Positions 25,026-33,442 of a DNA stretch of 61,737 nt are shown here, one piece after another. Location of the stretch: assembly GCA_028681135.1 (NCBI GenBank), contig JAQUJC010000001.1, positions 1 through 61,737 of the forward strand, given 5' to 3'. Below the pieces are notes generated by a model, which was not told the DNA's origin, ran no database searches, and saw only the letters and a list, made by a program, of their open reading frames with translations. The position numbers were made by a program, and so were the translations under genes. Every line of letters starts with the position of its first letter. Within the stretch, counting starts at the first letter, position 1. The stretch comes from Kiritimatiellia bacterium (GTDB taxonomy: Bacteria; Verrucomicrobiota; Kiritimatiellia; CAIQIC01; Lenti-01).

Positions 25026-26372
25026 ATGCCGACCATATATAGTCGAGAGGCAGAAGGGGTGCGGGACGATGGGCGAGCACGACCGCACGGCTTGGCCACC
25101 ATTTTGCTGCCGGTCGTGATCGGGTTCGTGATGTGGGCCAGCCCCGGCAACGCGGAACCGTCACTGGCCGCGGCTCCCGACTTCACGCTGGAAGAGGCGG
25201 TGTCCCTGGCGGTCCGCGACAATGCCAATCTGCAGCAGATGCAGGCCCAATGGGAAGCGATGCAGGAGCGGCCCGCCCAGGCGGGGGCTCTGAACGACCC
25301 CATGTTTTCCTATAGCGGCATGGACCTGGCGAGCGGGGGCACCTGGCCCAACACGGACGAAAAGTACTACATGGTCGAGCAAGAGCTGCCGTGGTTTGGC
25401 AAGCGCGGACTTCGCAAAGGCATCGCCATTCAGGATGCCGAGATCATGCGGCTCGAATGGGTCACCATGACCCGGGACGTGGTGATGCAGGTCAAGGAGA
25501 GCTATTTCGATCTCGTGGCCGTGCGGGAGGTCATCTCTATGCTGCGGGAAGAAGACGCCGTGATCCAGCGCATTGCGACAGTGGCTGAAACCCAGTATGC
25601 CACCGGCGAGCGCACGCAGGTGGACGTGCTCACTGCCCAAACGGAGCGGACGCGGCTGAAGCAGAGACTCCTGGATTTCCAGGCCCAGGAAAACACGCTG
25701 CAGACCAAACTGAACACCCTGCTCAACCGAAGAGCCGCCAGGCCGTTTGGCGTGAGGCCTCCGCCGTTATCCGATGTTGGGCTTAACGGCACGATCGAGA
25801 CCCTTCTGACCCTCGCCGCGACGAACCGTCCGGAGGTCCTGGCGACGCAGGCGCAGGTCGAGCGCTATGAACTGGAACGACAACTGATGGCCAGGGAGTC
25901 CGTGCCGGACTACAAGCTGGGGGTGGAATATCGCGACATGGGTGCGGGCGACGACATGGTCATGTTCTCCATCGGGGTGGACCTGCCGATCTGGCGGGCG
26001 AAGACTCGTGCCGGCGTCCAGGAAGCGGAAAAAATGCGCGAGTCCAGTCAGGCGGCGCGCGAGAACGCCGAACAGATCAGCGCTCTGGAGGTGCAGGATG
26101 CTTCCTTCAAACTCCAGACCGCCCGACGCACTCTCGAGCTGTACCGCACCGAACTTATTCCCCAGGCGAAGGCCCGCTTCAACGCCAGCGAAGGCGGCTA
26201 CCGGGCGGGTAAAGTCGAATTCATGGACCTGCTCGAAAGCGAGCGCGCCCTGCTGGAGGCAAAAATGATGGCCACTCTGGCGGAAGCCACCGTCGGCAGG
26301 CAGGCGGCTCGCTTGGAACGGGCGGTCGGAATGGATTTGGGAAGCGGCTCTTTTGGAGGGGATGTGAAATGA
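25026..26372 (+). CDS. cusC: TolC-family outer-membrane efflux protein (CusC-type)
   Basis: A 448-residue outer-membrane factor of the OEP family. A signal sequence (ILLPVVIGFVMWASPGNA) is preceded by an unusually long polar N-terminus, so the true start may lie downstream. Two long helical OEP repeats follow, with LTLEEAV-like FTLEEAVSLAVRDN at the beginning of repeat 1 and family-typical LPWFGKRGLRKGIA and YRAGKVEFMDLLESERALLEA. It forms the trimeric exit duct for the CusBA pump encoded next. The stop overlaps the cusB start by 4 nt (ATGA), indicating translational coupling. Confidence 0.85.
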   Translation: MPTIYSREAEGVRDDGRARPHGLATILLPVVIGFVMWASPGNAEPSLAAAPDFTLEEAVSLAVRDNANLQQMQAQWEAMQERPAQAGALNDPMFSYSGMDLASGGTWPNTDEKYYMVEQELPWFGKRGLRKGIAIQDAEIMRLEWVTMTRDVVMQVKESYFDLVAVREVISMLREEDAVIQRIATVAETQYATGERTQVDVLTAQTERTRLKQRLLDFQAQENTLQTKLNTLLNRRAARPFGVRPPPLSDVGLNGTIETLLTLAATNRPEVLATQAQVERYELERQLMARESVPDYKLGVEYRDMGAGDDMVMFSIGVDLPIWRAKTRAGVQEAEKMRESSQAARENAEQISALEVQDASFKLQTARRTLELYRTELIPQAKARFNASEGGYRAGKVEFMDLLESERALLEAKMMATLAEATVGRQAARLERAVGMDLGSGSFGGDVK

Positions 26373-28177
26373 AAGAAAAGAACATAAAGAGGATCATCCT
26401 CATCGCGCTGGGTCTTGGATTGTTGGTCGGGATCGTGGTTGGAAGAGGCTGTGCCTCGAGGCCAGCCGCACTGGGTGCCGATGCGGGACGCGACCCCGCC
26501 CCTGAAACCCAGGCCGACGTGTGGACCTGTTCGATGCACCCCCAGATCCGCCTGCCCGGCCCCGGCCAATGTCCGATCTGCGGCATGGACTTGATCCCGG
26601 TGGAAATGGGCATGTCCGAGGATTCGGCTTCACCCCGCGAGTTGACGTTGTCGCCTGCCGCCCGCCAATTGGCCAAAATCGAAGTGGCCCCGGTGGAACG
26701 GAAGTCCGTAGCCATCGATACCCGCATGGTGGGCAAGGTGCAGTTCGATGAAACCCGTCTGGCCGTTATTTCGCCCCGGGTCGATGGTCGCCTCGATCGG
26801 CTTTATGCAAACTTTGTGGGCATACCGGTGAAAGCAGGTGACCCTCTAGCCGATCTCTACAGTCCCGAGTTGGTGGCCGCCCAGCAGGAACTCCTGCAAG
26901 CCGTGACATCAACCGGCAGCCGGGAGGCATCGGCTTCCCTGCTCAAGGCGACGCGTGAGCGGCTGCGGCTGTGGGGGCTGACGGATGAACAGGTGGCTGA
27001 GATCGAACAAAGCGGCATCGTGCGCGATCACGTGACATTTGTTGCTCCCATCGGCGGCATCGTGGTGGAGAAAGAGGCGCGGGAAGGCCAATATGTCGAG
27101 GCGGGAATGCGGCTCTTTACCGTTGCAGATTTATCTCGCGTGTGGGTGCAGCTTGACGCCTATGAATCCGATCTGAGGTGGCTTCGTATTGCCCAAACAG
27201 TTGAGCTGCAAACCGAGGCCTATCCCGGCGACACCTTTACAGGTCCGATTGCCTTTATCTCTCCGGTTCTTGACCCAATGACCCGCACGGTCAAAGTGCG
27301 CGTCGAGGTGGCGAACACCGATGAGCGGCTGAAACCGGGAATGTTCGTGCACGCAGTGGTCCAGGCCGCCGCGACGGAGAATGGCTCGCAGATGCCGCTG
27401 GTGATTCCGGCCTCGGCTCCGCTCGTCACCGGCAAGCGCGCCGTGGTCTATGTGGCCGTGCCGGATAAGGAACAGACCTACGAAGGACGCGAGGTTGAAC
27501 TGGGTCCACGCGCGGGCGATTTCTATCTCGTGCGCGCAGGGCTTCAAGAAGGCGAGCACGTCGTCACCCGGGGGGCCTTCAAGCTGGATGCCGAACTACA
27601 GATTCGTGCCAAGCCCAGCATGATGACGCCCGAGGGCGGGGGAGGGGGAGAGATGGCCGGAATGGATCACGGCGAAAAGAAGATGACGCCAGGGGAAATG
27701 GAGCCTGAAAACCCGGCATTTAGTGACTCACTGGCTCCGCTCTTCCAGGCCTACCTTTCCATGCAAAAGCATCTGGCGGACGATACCCTTTCCGGGGCGG
27801 TGGACTCGGCCCGTGCGGCACTCACCGCCTTGGCTGCCGTGGATATGGACGTGCTGAACGAGCATGACCATAGGCGCTGGATGACGCAGGAGAAAGAGAT
27901 ACGCGCCGCATTGGAGCAATTCCAGAGTGCGGGAGATATGGCGTCGGCTCGCCGTGCATTTTCGACCCTTTCCACGACGATGAGTGCGGTGGCTGGAGGG
28001 TTCTCCCCTTCCTCGGGAACCCTCTATTTGTTCAGTTGCCCCATGGCTTTTGGCACGGAGTCCGCCGTTTGGTTGCAGTCCAGTGACCAGATCGCCAATC
28101 CCTATCTGGGAGCGGCCATGCTGCGCTGCGGTGAATTGGAACAGCCGTACACAGGAATCAACGAGGCGGCCAAATGA
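26369..28177 (+). CDS. cusB: RND efflux periplasmic adaptor (CusB-type) with heavy-metal-binding domain
   Basis: A 602-residue membrane-fusion protein. An N-terminal transmembrane anchor (about 8-24) is followed by a heavy-metal-binding motif WTCSMHPQIRLPGPGQCPIC (Cys54, Cys68, Cys71, Met57, Met73). Next come the beta-barrel, lipoyl and helical-hairpin domains (about 90-420), e.g. GRLDRLYANFVGIPVKAGD and VTFVAPIGGIVVEKEAREG. The tail (about 470-602) looks like a DUF3347-type helical domain after a Met/His-rich linker (MAGMDHGEKKMTPG). These features fit Cu(I)/Ag(I) transfer to CusA. It overlaps cusC and cusA by 4 nt each. Confidence 0.9.
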   Translation: MKEKNIKRIILIALGLGLLVGIVVGRGCASRPAALGADAGRDPAPETQADVWTCSMHPQIRLPGPGQCPICGMDLIPVEMGMSEDSASPRELTLSPAARQLAKIEVAPVERKSVAIDTRMVGKVQFDETRLAVISPRVDGRLDRLYANFVGIPVKAGDPLADLYSPELVAAQQELLQAVTSTGSREASASLLKATRERLRLWGLTDEQVAEIEQSGIVRDHVTFVAPIGGIVVEKEAREGQYVEAGMRLFTVADLSRVWVQLDAYESDLRWLRIAQTVELQTEAYPGDTFTGPIAFISPVLDPMTRTVKVRVEVANTDERLKPGMFVHAVVQAAATENGSQMPLVIPASAPLVTGKRAVVYVAVPDKEQTYEGREVELGPRAGDFYLVRAGLQEGEHVVTRGAFKLDAELQIRAKPSMMTPEGGGGGEMAGMDHGEKKMTPGEMEPENPAFSDSLAPLFQAYLSMQKHLADDTLSGAVDSARAALTALAAVDMDVLNEHDHRRWMTQEKEIRAALEQFQSAGDMASARRAFSTLSTTMSAVAGGFSPSSGTLYLFSCPMAFGTESAVWLQSSDQIANPYLGAAMLRCGELEQPYTGINEAAK

Positions 28178-31100
28178 GTCCCAGCGATCTCCATGTTCAG
28201 ACGCCCGAGCAGCGGTCGCTGATTGGGCGTTTCATGCGCTTTTGCCTGACGAACCGGCTGGTGGTGGCCCTTTTCACGCTCGCCATCCTGGCCACGGGCC
28301 TGCTGGTGGCGCCTTTCGATTGGCAGGTCGCCGGCATCCAGCGCTACCCCGTGCCGGTGGATGCCATTCCCGACATCGGCGAAAACCAGCAGATTGTCTT
28401 CACCCAATGGATGGGCCGCTCGCCGCAGGATATGGAAGATCAGATCAGCTATCCCCTGACGGTCTCCCTGCTGGGCATTCCGGGTGTCAAAAGCATTCGC
28501 AGTTTTTCGATGTTCGGATTTTCGACCATCTATATTATTTTCAAAGAGGACGTGGAGTTCTACTGGTCGCGCACCCGCGTGTTGGAAAAGCTGAACAGCC
28601 TTCCCGCCGGAACCCTTCCGGAAGGGGTGAACCCTGCGTTGGGGCCGGACTCCACCGCGCTCGGCCAGATTTTCTGGTACACGCTGGAGGGGCGTGATGA
28701 GGCCGGAAATCCCACCGGCGGCTGGAGCCAGGAAGAGCTGCGAAGCCTACAAGATTGGCAGGTGCGCTATGGGCTCCTGGCGGCCGAAGGCGTTTCCGAG
28801 GTCGGCTCCATCGGAGGCTACGTCAAAGAATATCAGGTGGATGTGGACCCCGATGCCCTGCGCGCCTACGGCGTCACCCTGGAAGACGTATTCACGGCCG
28901 TCAGAGCCGCCAACATCGATGTCGGTGCCAAGACCATCGAAATGAACCGGGTGGAATACTTCATCCGGGGTATCGGTTTCATCAAGCGGCTGGAGGATAT
29001 TGAAAACAGCGTGGTCAAGGTGAGCGCGGACCACGTACCCATATTAGTGAAGCAGGTGGCCCACGTTTCTGAAGGTCCGGCGGCGCGGCGCGGTGCGCTG
29101 GACAAAGGCGGCGCGCCAGCGGTCGGCGGGGTGGTGGTCGCGCGCTACGGCGACAACCCGCTGGCGGTCATCACCCGCGTCAAAGAAAAAATCGCCGAGA
29201 TTGCCCCGGCTCTGCCGCGCAAGACGCTCGCCGACGGAACGGTGAGCCATGTCGAGATTGTTCCATTTTACGACCGCACGGGACTGATCTACGAAACCCT
29301 GGCGACACTCAGCGATTCCATCATCCTGGAAATTCTCGTCACCATCATCGTGGTGTTGGTGATGGTGATGCACCTGCGCAGCAGCCTGCTCATCAGCGGC
29401 ATGCTGCCGCTGGCCGTGCTCCTGTGCTTTGTCGCCATGAAGGTCTTCGGCGTACAGGCCAATATCGTGGCGCTCTCCGGCATCGTGATCGCCATTGGCA
29501 CCATTGTCGACATGGGCATTGTCATCTGTGAAAATATCCTGCGCCATCTGAATCTGGCCACCCCCGACGAACCCCGTCTCGAGACGGTCCATCGCGCCAT
29601 CAGCGAAGTCGGCAGCGCGGTCTTCACCGCGGTGATGACAACCGTGGTCAGCTTCCTGCCCGTCTTCACCATGATGGGTGCGGAGGGCAAGCTCTTCAAG
29701 CCCTTGGCATTTACGAAAACGTTCGCGCTTCTGGCCTCGATCTTCATTGCGCTGGCCATTCTACCGGCGGCAGCCTACACGCTGTTTGGCGGCATCAAAG
29801 GACGGAAGGGTAGGGCGAACTCTCCGAGTGAGCCGCCGCTCCAAGACGACGGCTCCGCCGGAGGCGTCGCCCCCCCTATGCAGACCGCTTCAGCAGATAG
29901 GGCACAGACGGTTTGGAGCCGTGTTCTTGCTTGGTTGAAGTTCAACCGCGTCGGGCCGCAAGCGGCGACGTGGCTAGCGGTCCTGCTGGTTGGCGTGGTT
30001 CTGACGAAGGCATGGGCGCCTCTTGGCCCCGAACGCGGATTCATTCGTAATGCGTTGTTCATTCTTCTGCTGGTGGGCGGTCTGCTGGGGTTCTTCATAA
30101 TCTTCCAGCATTTCTATGCGCGAATGCTGCGCCTGTGTCTGCGGTATAAGGCGGCCTTTCTGTCGGTTCCGTTGGTGTTGATGGTGCTGGGGTCCACCGC
30201 TTGGCTCGGGTTCGACACCCTCTTCGGTTTCTTGCCCGATTCCCTGCGCAGTCGCGGAGCACACGTTTTCCCGGGATTCGGAAAGGAATTCATGCCCCCC
30301 CTCGACGAAGGGTCGTTCCTCTGGATGCCGACCACTATGACCCACGCGTCCATGGGTGAAGCGCTCGAGATCCTCTCCACCCAAGACCAGCTCATCCAGT
30401 CTGTTCCTGAAGTCGAGTCGGTCGTGGGCAAGTTGGGGCGCGCGGACACCCCCCTGGACCCCGCGCCGGTCTCCATGTTCGAAACGGTCATAAACTACAA
30501 ATCGCAATATGTCAGCGATGATACCGGGCGTCGGCTGAACTTTCGCTACGACCGGCGAAAAGATACATTCGTTCGTGACGAAAGCGGCGAGCTGATTCCG
30601 GATCCCCGCGGCCGTCCATTCCGCCAATGGCGCGAGCATATTCAGTCGCCGGATGACATCTGGGCGGCAATTGTGCAGGCGGCCAAGCTCCCCGGGGTGA
30701 CCTCCGCGCCCAAACTCCAGCCGATTGCTGCGCGCATTGTGATGCTACAAAGCGGCATGCGCGCGCCCATGGGCGTCAAGATCAAAGGCCCCGATCTGGA
30801 TACCATCGAAAAAGTCGGCTTGCAGATTGAGCACTTCCTGAAAGAGGTGCCATCGGTGGAGGCCTCCGCCGTTATTGCCGACCGCATCGTGGGCAAACCC
30901 TATCTTGAAATTGTGCCTGACCGCAAGGCACTGGCCCGCTATGGCATTCCCATCCGCAAATTCCAGGATGTCGTCGAGGTGGCCATCGGCGGCCGGCAGA
31001 TCACGACGACGGTCGAAGGGCGCGAACGCTACCCCGTGCGGGTGCGGTACCCCCGCGAACTACGCGATAGTGTGGAGAGCATGGAGCGCATTCTGGTGTC

Positions 31101-31935
31101 GGCCGCCACCGGCCAGCAGATTCCTCTCACAGAACTGGCGGACATCCGCTATGTGCGCGGTCCGCAAATGATCAAAAGCGAAGACACCTTCCTGATCGGC
31201 TACGTGGTCTTTGACAAACAGCCTGGTCGTGCCGAAGTGGATGTGGTGGAAGAGGCCCAGGCCGTTCTGCAGGATAAAATCGACAGTGGAGAATTTAGTC
31301 TCCCGAAAGGCGTCAACTACACCTTTGCCGGCAGTTACGAAAACCAAATCCGGGCATCCAAAACACTCGCACTCATCCTGCCGGTGGCCCTGTTTGTGAT
31401 TTTCATGTTGATCTATTTTCAGTTCAAGTCCGTCACCACCACCGCTATCGTGTTCTCCGGCATATTCGTGGCCTGGAGCGGCGGCTTTCTCCTGATCTGG
31501 CTCTATGGACAGCCCTGGTTCATGGACTTCAGCCTTTTCGGGGTGGAGATGCGCACGCTGTTCCAGATTCATCCGCTCAATATGAGCGTGGCGGTCTGGG
31601 TCGGCTTTCTGGCGCTTTTTGGTATTGCCTCCGACAACGGCGTGATCCAGTCCACTTATCTCGATCAGGTCTTTCGCGAAGACAAGCCCGCCACCCGCCA
31701 GGCCATCCATGAGGCCGTGGTTGTCGCCGCTGAACGCCGGGTCCGGCCCTGCCTGATGACCTCGGCCACCACGATTCTTGCGCTGATCCCGGTGTTGACA
31801 TCCACTGGCCGCGGCAGCGACGTCATGGTCCCCATGGCCATTCCCTCCTTCGGCGGCATGCTGGTCGTGCTCATCAGTATCTTCGTGGTCCCCGTGCTCT
31901 ATGCCGCGGTGCAGGAAATCCGCCTGAAAACCTAG
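28174..31935 (+). CDS. cusA: Heavy-metal RND efflux permease (CusA/CzcA family), enlarged
   Basis: A 1253-residue inner-membrane proton antiporter, about 200 residues longer than typical CusA (around 1045). Seen: the first membrane segment followed by the porter domain start DAIPDIGENQQIVFTQWMG; the TM4 proton-relay Asp in GIVIAIGTIVDMGIVICEN; and the TM10 acidic position, Asp in GFLALFGIASDNGV where CusA has Glu. The extra length lies at about residues 545-640, between the two halves: a Ser/Pro/Gly/Ala-rich stretch (RANSPSEPPLQDDGSAGGVAPP) and two additional hydrophobic segments (ATWLAVLLVGVVLTKAWAPLG and NALFILLLVGGLLGFFIIF). The CsoR context supports copper or silver as substrate. Confidence 0.9.
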   Translation: MSPSDLHVQTPEQRSLIGRFMRFCLTNRLVVALFTLAILATGLLVAPFDWQVAGIQRYPVPVDAIPDIGENQQIVFTQWMGRSPQDMEDQISYPLTVSLLGIPGVKSIRSFSMFGFSTIYIIFKEDVEFYWSRTRVLEKLNSLPAGTLPEGVNPALGPDSTALGQIFWYTLEGRDEAGNPTGGWSQEELRSLQDWQVRYGLLAAEGVSEVGSIGGYVKEYQVDVDPDALRAYGVTLEDVFTAVRAANIDVGAKTIEMNRVEYFIRGIGFIKRLEDIENSVVKVSADHVPILVKQVAHVSEGPAARRGALDKGGAPAVGGVVVARYGDNPLAVITRVKEKIAEIAPALPRKTLADGTVSHVEIVPFYDRTGLIYETLATLSDSIILEILVTIIVVLVMVMHLRSSLLISGMLPLAVLLCFVAMKVFGVQANIVALSGIVIAIGTIVDMGIVICENILRHLNLATPDEPRLETVHRAISEVGSAVFTAVMTTVVSFLPVFTMMGAEGKLFKPLAFTKTFALLASIFIALAILPAAAYTLFGGIKGRKGRANSPSEPPLQDDGSAGGVAPPMQTASADRAQTVWSRVLAWLKFNRVGPQAATWLAVLLVGVVLTKAWAPLGPERGFIRNALFILLLVGGLLGFFIIFQHFYARMLRLCLRYKAAFLSVPLVLMVLGSTAWLGFDTLFGFLPDSLRSRGAHVFPGFGKEFMPPLDEGSFLWMPTTMTHASMGEALEILSTQDQLIQSVPEVESVVGKLGRADTPLDPAPVSMFETVINYKSQYVSDDTGRRLNFRYDRRKDTFVRDESGELIPDPRGRPFRQWREHIQSPDDIWAAIVQAAKLPGVTSAPKLQPIAARIVMLQSGMRAPMGVKIKGPDLDTIEKVGLQIEHFLKEVPSVEASAVIADRIVGKPYLEIVPDRKALARYGIPIRKFQDVVEVAIGGRQITTTVEGRERYPVRVRYPRELRDSVESMERILVSAATGQQIPLTELADIRYVRGPQMIKSEDTFLIGYVVFDKQPGRAEVDVVEEAQAVLQDKIDSGEFSLPKGVNYTFAGSYENQIRASKTLALILPVALFVIFMLIYFQFKSVTTTAIVFSGIFVAWSGGFLLIWLYGQPWFMDFSLFGVEMRTLFQIHPLNMSVAVWVGFLALFGIASDNGVIQSTYLDQVFREDKPATRQAIHEAVVVAAERRVRPCLMTSATTILALIPVLTSTGRGSDVMVPMAIPSFGGMLVVLISIFVVPVLYAAVQEIRLKT

Positions 31936-31946
31936 ATCGGTCCGTT

Positions 31947-31983
31947 TTCCACACCGTGGAAATATTTTTTCCACAGTGTGGAA
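31947..31983. repeat. Pair of TTCCA-N5-TGGAA palindromes
   Basis: Cores at 31947-31961 (spacer CACCG) and 31969-31983 (spacer CAGTG), 22 nt apart start to start. The pair lies between the convergent cusA and CAP-domain genes, where it could also act as a bidirectional terminator. Confidence 0.85.
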
Positions 31984-32011
31984 AATCTGAATTCATGCCG
32001 GGAGCGTCGGT

Positions 32012-33271
32012 TCAGTATCGCCAGCCCCGCAGGCTCATGAATCGTTTTGTCACATTCGATTCGACCAAGGGCACACTGTAGGCGACCGAGTCGCCATACC
32101 CGGTTGGCACTATTCCGGCCCAGGTCCAGCTACCCCATATCAGATTGGTGGATGTGACGAGGCTATACGCATAGCCCTTGCGCTGGTCGCTCAGCGCATA
32201 TGTCACCGTGCCGGTCAGGCTGATGGTGGCGCTGGCGGTCGTGTCGTAACTTTCGCCCGAAAGCTCCACGTCTTCGAGGTGGCTGACGGAGCCGATGGTT
32301 ACGCTTCTCACACTGTTGGACGGCAGGCCCCCGCCGGAATATGTAAGTGTATAGGCACCGGCGCTTACCGGGATGGCATAGCCGCCGGCCGTTCCCGTGA
32401 TGGCGTAGTAGGTGCCCTGATCGGGCATAACCGTTACATTTCCGATCCCTTCGCCAGGATCATACAGGGCATTGGTGTTTGCATCGTCCCAGACGGTTCC
32501 CACGATAAACAGGTTATAGTGATTCGAATAGGACGTGTTCGCGCTGCAATAGTTGATGGTGGTCACGAGGGGGCCCACGCTGGTTAACGAGTCGTTCTCC
32601 TCCACACAGGCAACGCCCACGGAGGAGTAGGTTCCCATCACCCCCTCACGATGGCCACGTCCGGTCTGCATGCCCGAACCATCGTCTCCTCCCCAATCCA
32701 CGTTGAATCCAGCGTGACCGTAGATGGCATCCTTGGCATAGGAGTACACACTCCCGCGCGCAGTGGTCCAATGAAATCCTTCATTTTGGATACGCTGGAA
32801 CTGGTTGGAGTGATTCTGGGCATCGATGGAAATAAGGTAGGCCGAGTGATTGCTGGCAGCGAGGTATAGACGCGCATCAAAGGCCCCGGGCGGCGTACTC
32901 GATCGCGCGGCAAATTCATCCATCAACACATCCCGCAGCACATCAAAATGATCCATAGCGATCTGTACGTTTGACTGCCGCAGGTGAGCCAGCCAGAGAC
33001 CCTCGATGCCAGGGCTTCGACGCGCGCGGTTCATGAGCCATACCATTTGCTGCTCCGAGCCGTTGGGATGTAACCCATCGGCTGTCGTGTGCCGCGTCCA
33101 CTCTAGCGATGGCAGTGCCGTGGGATGAATGGGCACCTCCTCCGAGCGGAGGGGCTTCTTTCGCGGGCCTGGGACGAACGGCGGATTGGGCTCCGGCATT
33201 CGACTCTGGCCCACCGCACGCCCGGCGAACAAACTGGCAATGATGAATATACGGAAAAAAAGGGAACCCAT
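32012..33271 (-). CDS. Secreted CAP-domain protein with SdrB-like C-terminal domain
   Basis: A 419-residue protein. The ATG at 33271 (MGSLFFRIFIIASLFAGRAVG) gives a signal peptide and has GAGG upstream; an in-frame GTG at 33289 only adds six polar residues. Residues about 80-230 look like a CAP/SCP domain: MNRARRSPG, NHSAYLISIDAQNHSN, YAKDAIYGHAGFNVDWG and HREGVMGTYSSVGVACVEE carry the usual His/Glu cavity pattern of bacterial CAP proteins. A domain with GTVWDDANTNALYDPGEGIGNVTV and GTAGGYAIPVSAGAYTLTYSGGG (about 250-335) resembles SdrD B-like beta sandwiches. Function is unknown; CAP proteins are extracellular. It is convergent with cusA and divergent from the TPR giants. Confidence 0.75.
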   Translation of the reverse strand: MGSLFFRIFIIASLFAGRAVGQSRMPEPNPPFVPGPRKKPLRSEEVPIHPTALPSLEWTRHTTADGLHPNGSEQQMVWLMNRARRSPGIEGLWLAHLRQSNVQIAMDHFDVLRDVLMDEFAARSSTPPGAFDARLYLAASNHSAYLISIDAQNHSNQFQRIQNEGFHWTTARGSVYSYAKDAIYGHAGFNVDWGGDDGSGMQTGRGHREGVMGTYSSVGVACVEENDSLTSVGPLVTTINYCSANTSYSNHYNLFIVGTVWDDANTNALYDPGEGIGNVTVMPDQGTYYAITGTAGGYAIPVSAGAYTLTYSGGGLPSNSVRSVTIGSVSHLEDVELSGESYDTTASATISLTGTVTYALSDQRKGYAYSLVTSTNLIWGSWTWAGIVPTGYGDSVAYSVPLVESNVTKRFMSLRGWRY

Positions 33272-33330
33272 GGTCTCGTCCTCGGTCACCAGTCAATAGG
33301 ATACTCGCGATGTTGGCGATTGGCAAACAC

Positions 33331-33345
33331 ATTGGGGTCAGCCCT
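33331..33345. repeat. Second copy of the ATTGGGGTCAGCCCT 15-mer
   Basis: Identical to 24325-24339. It is followed by short direct repeats (GCAACAGTGCTGCAACAG) rather than the long inverted repeat of the first copy, and lies between the divergent CAP-domain and TPR genes. Confidence 0.7.
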
Positions 33346-33442
33346 GCAACAGTGCTGCAACAGGCCCTGCTAATTTTGCGCGTGATTTTCAGGGGCGGGC
33401 CAGCTAGAGTGGCTATCAAGCATTGCAGGGAGACGTTCCACC

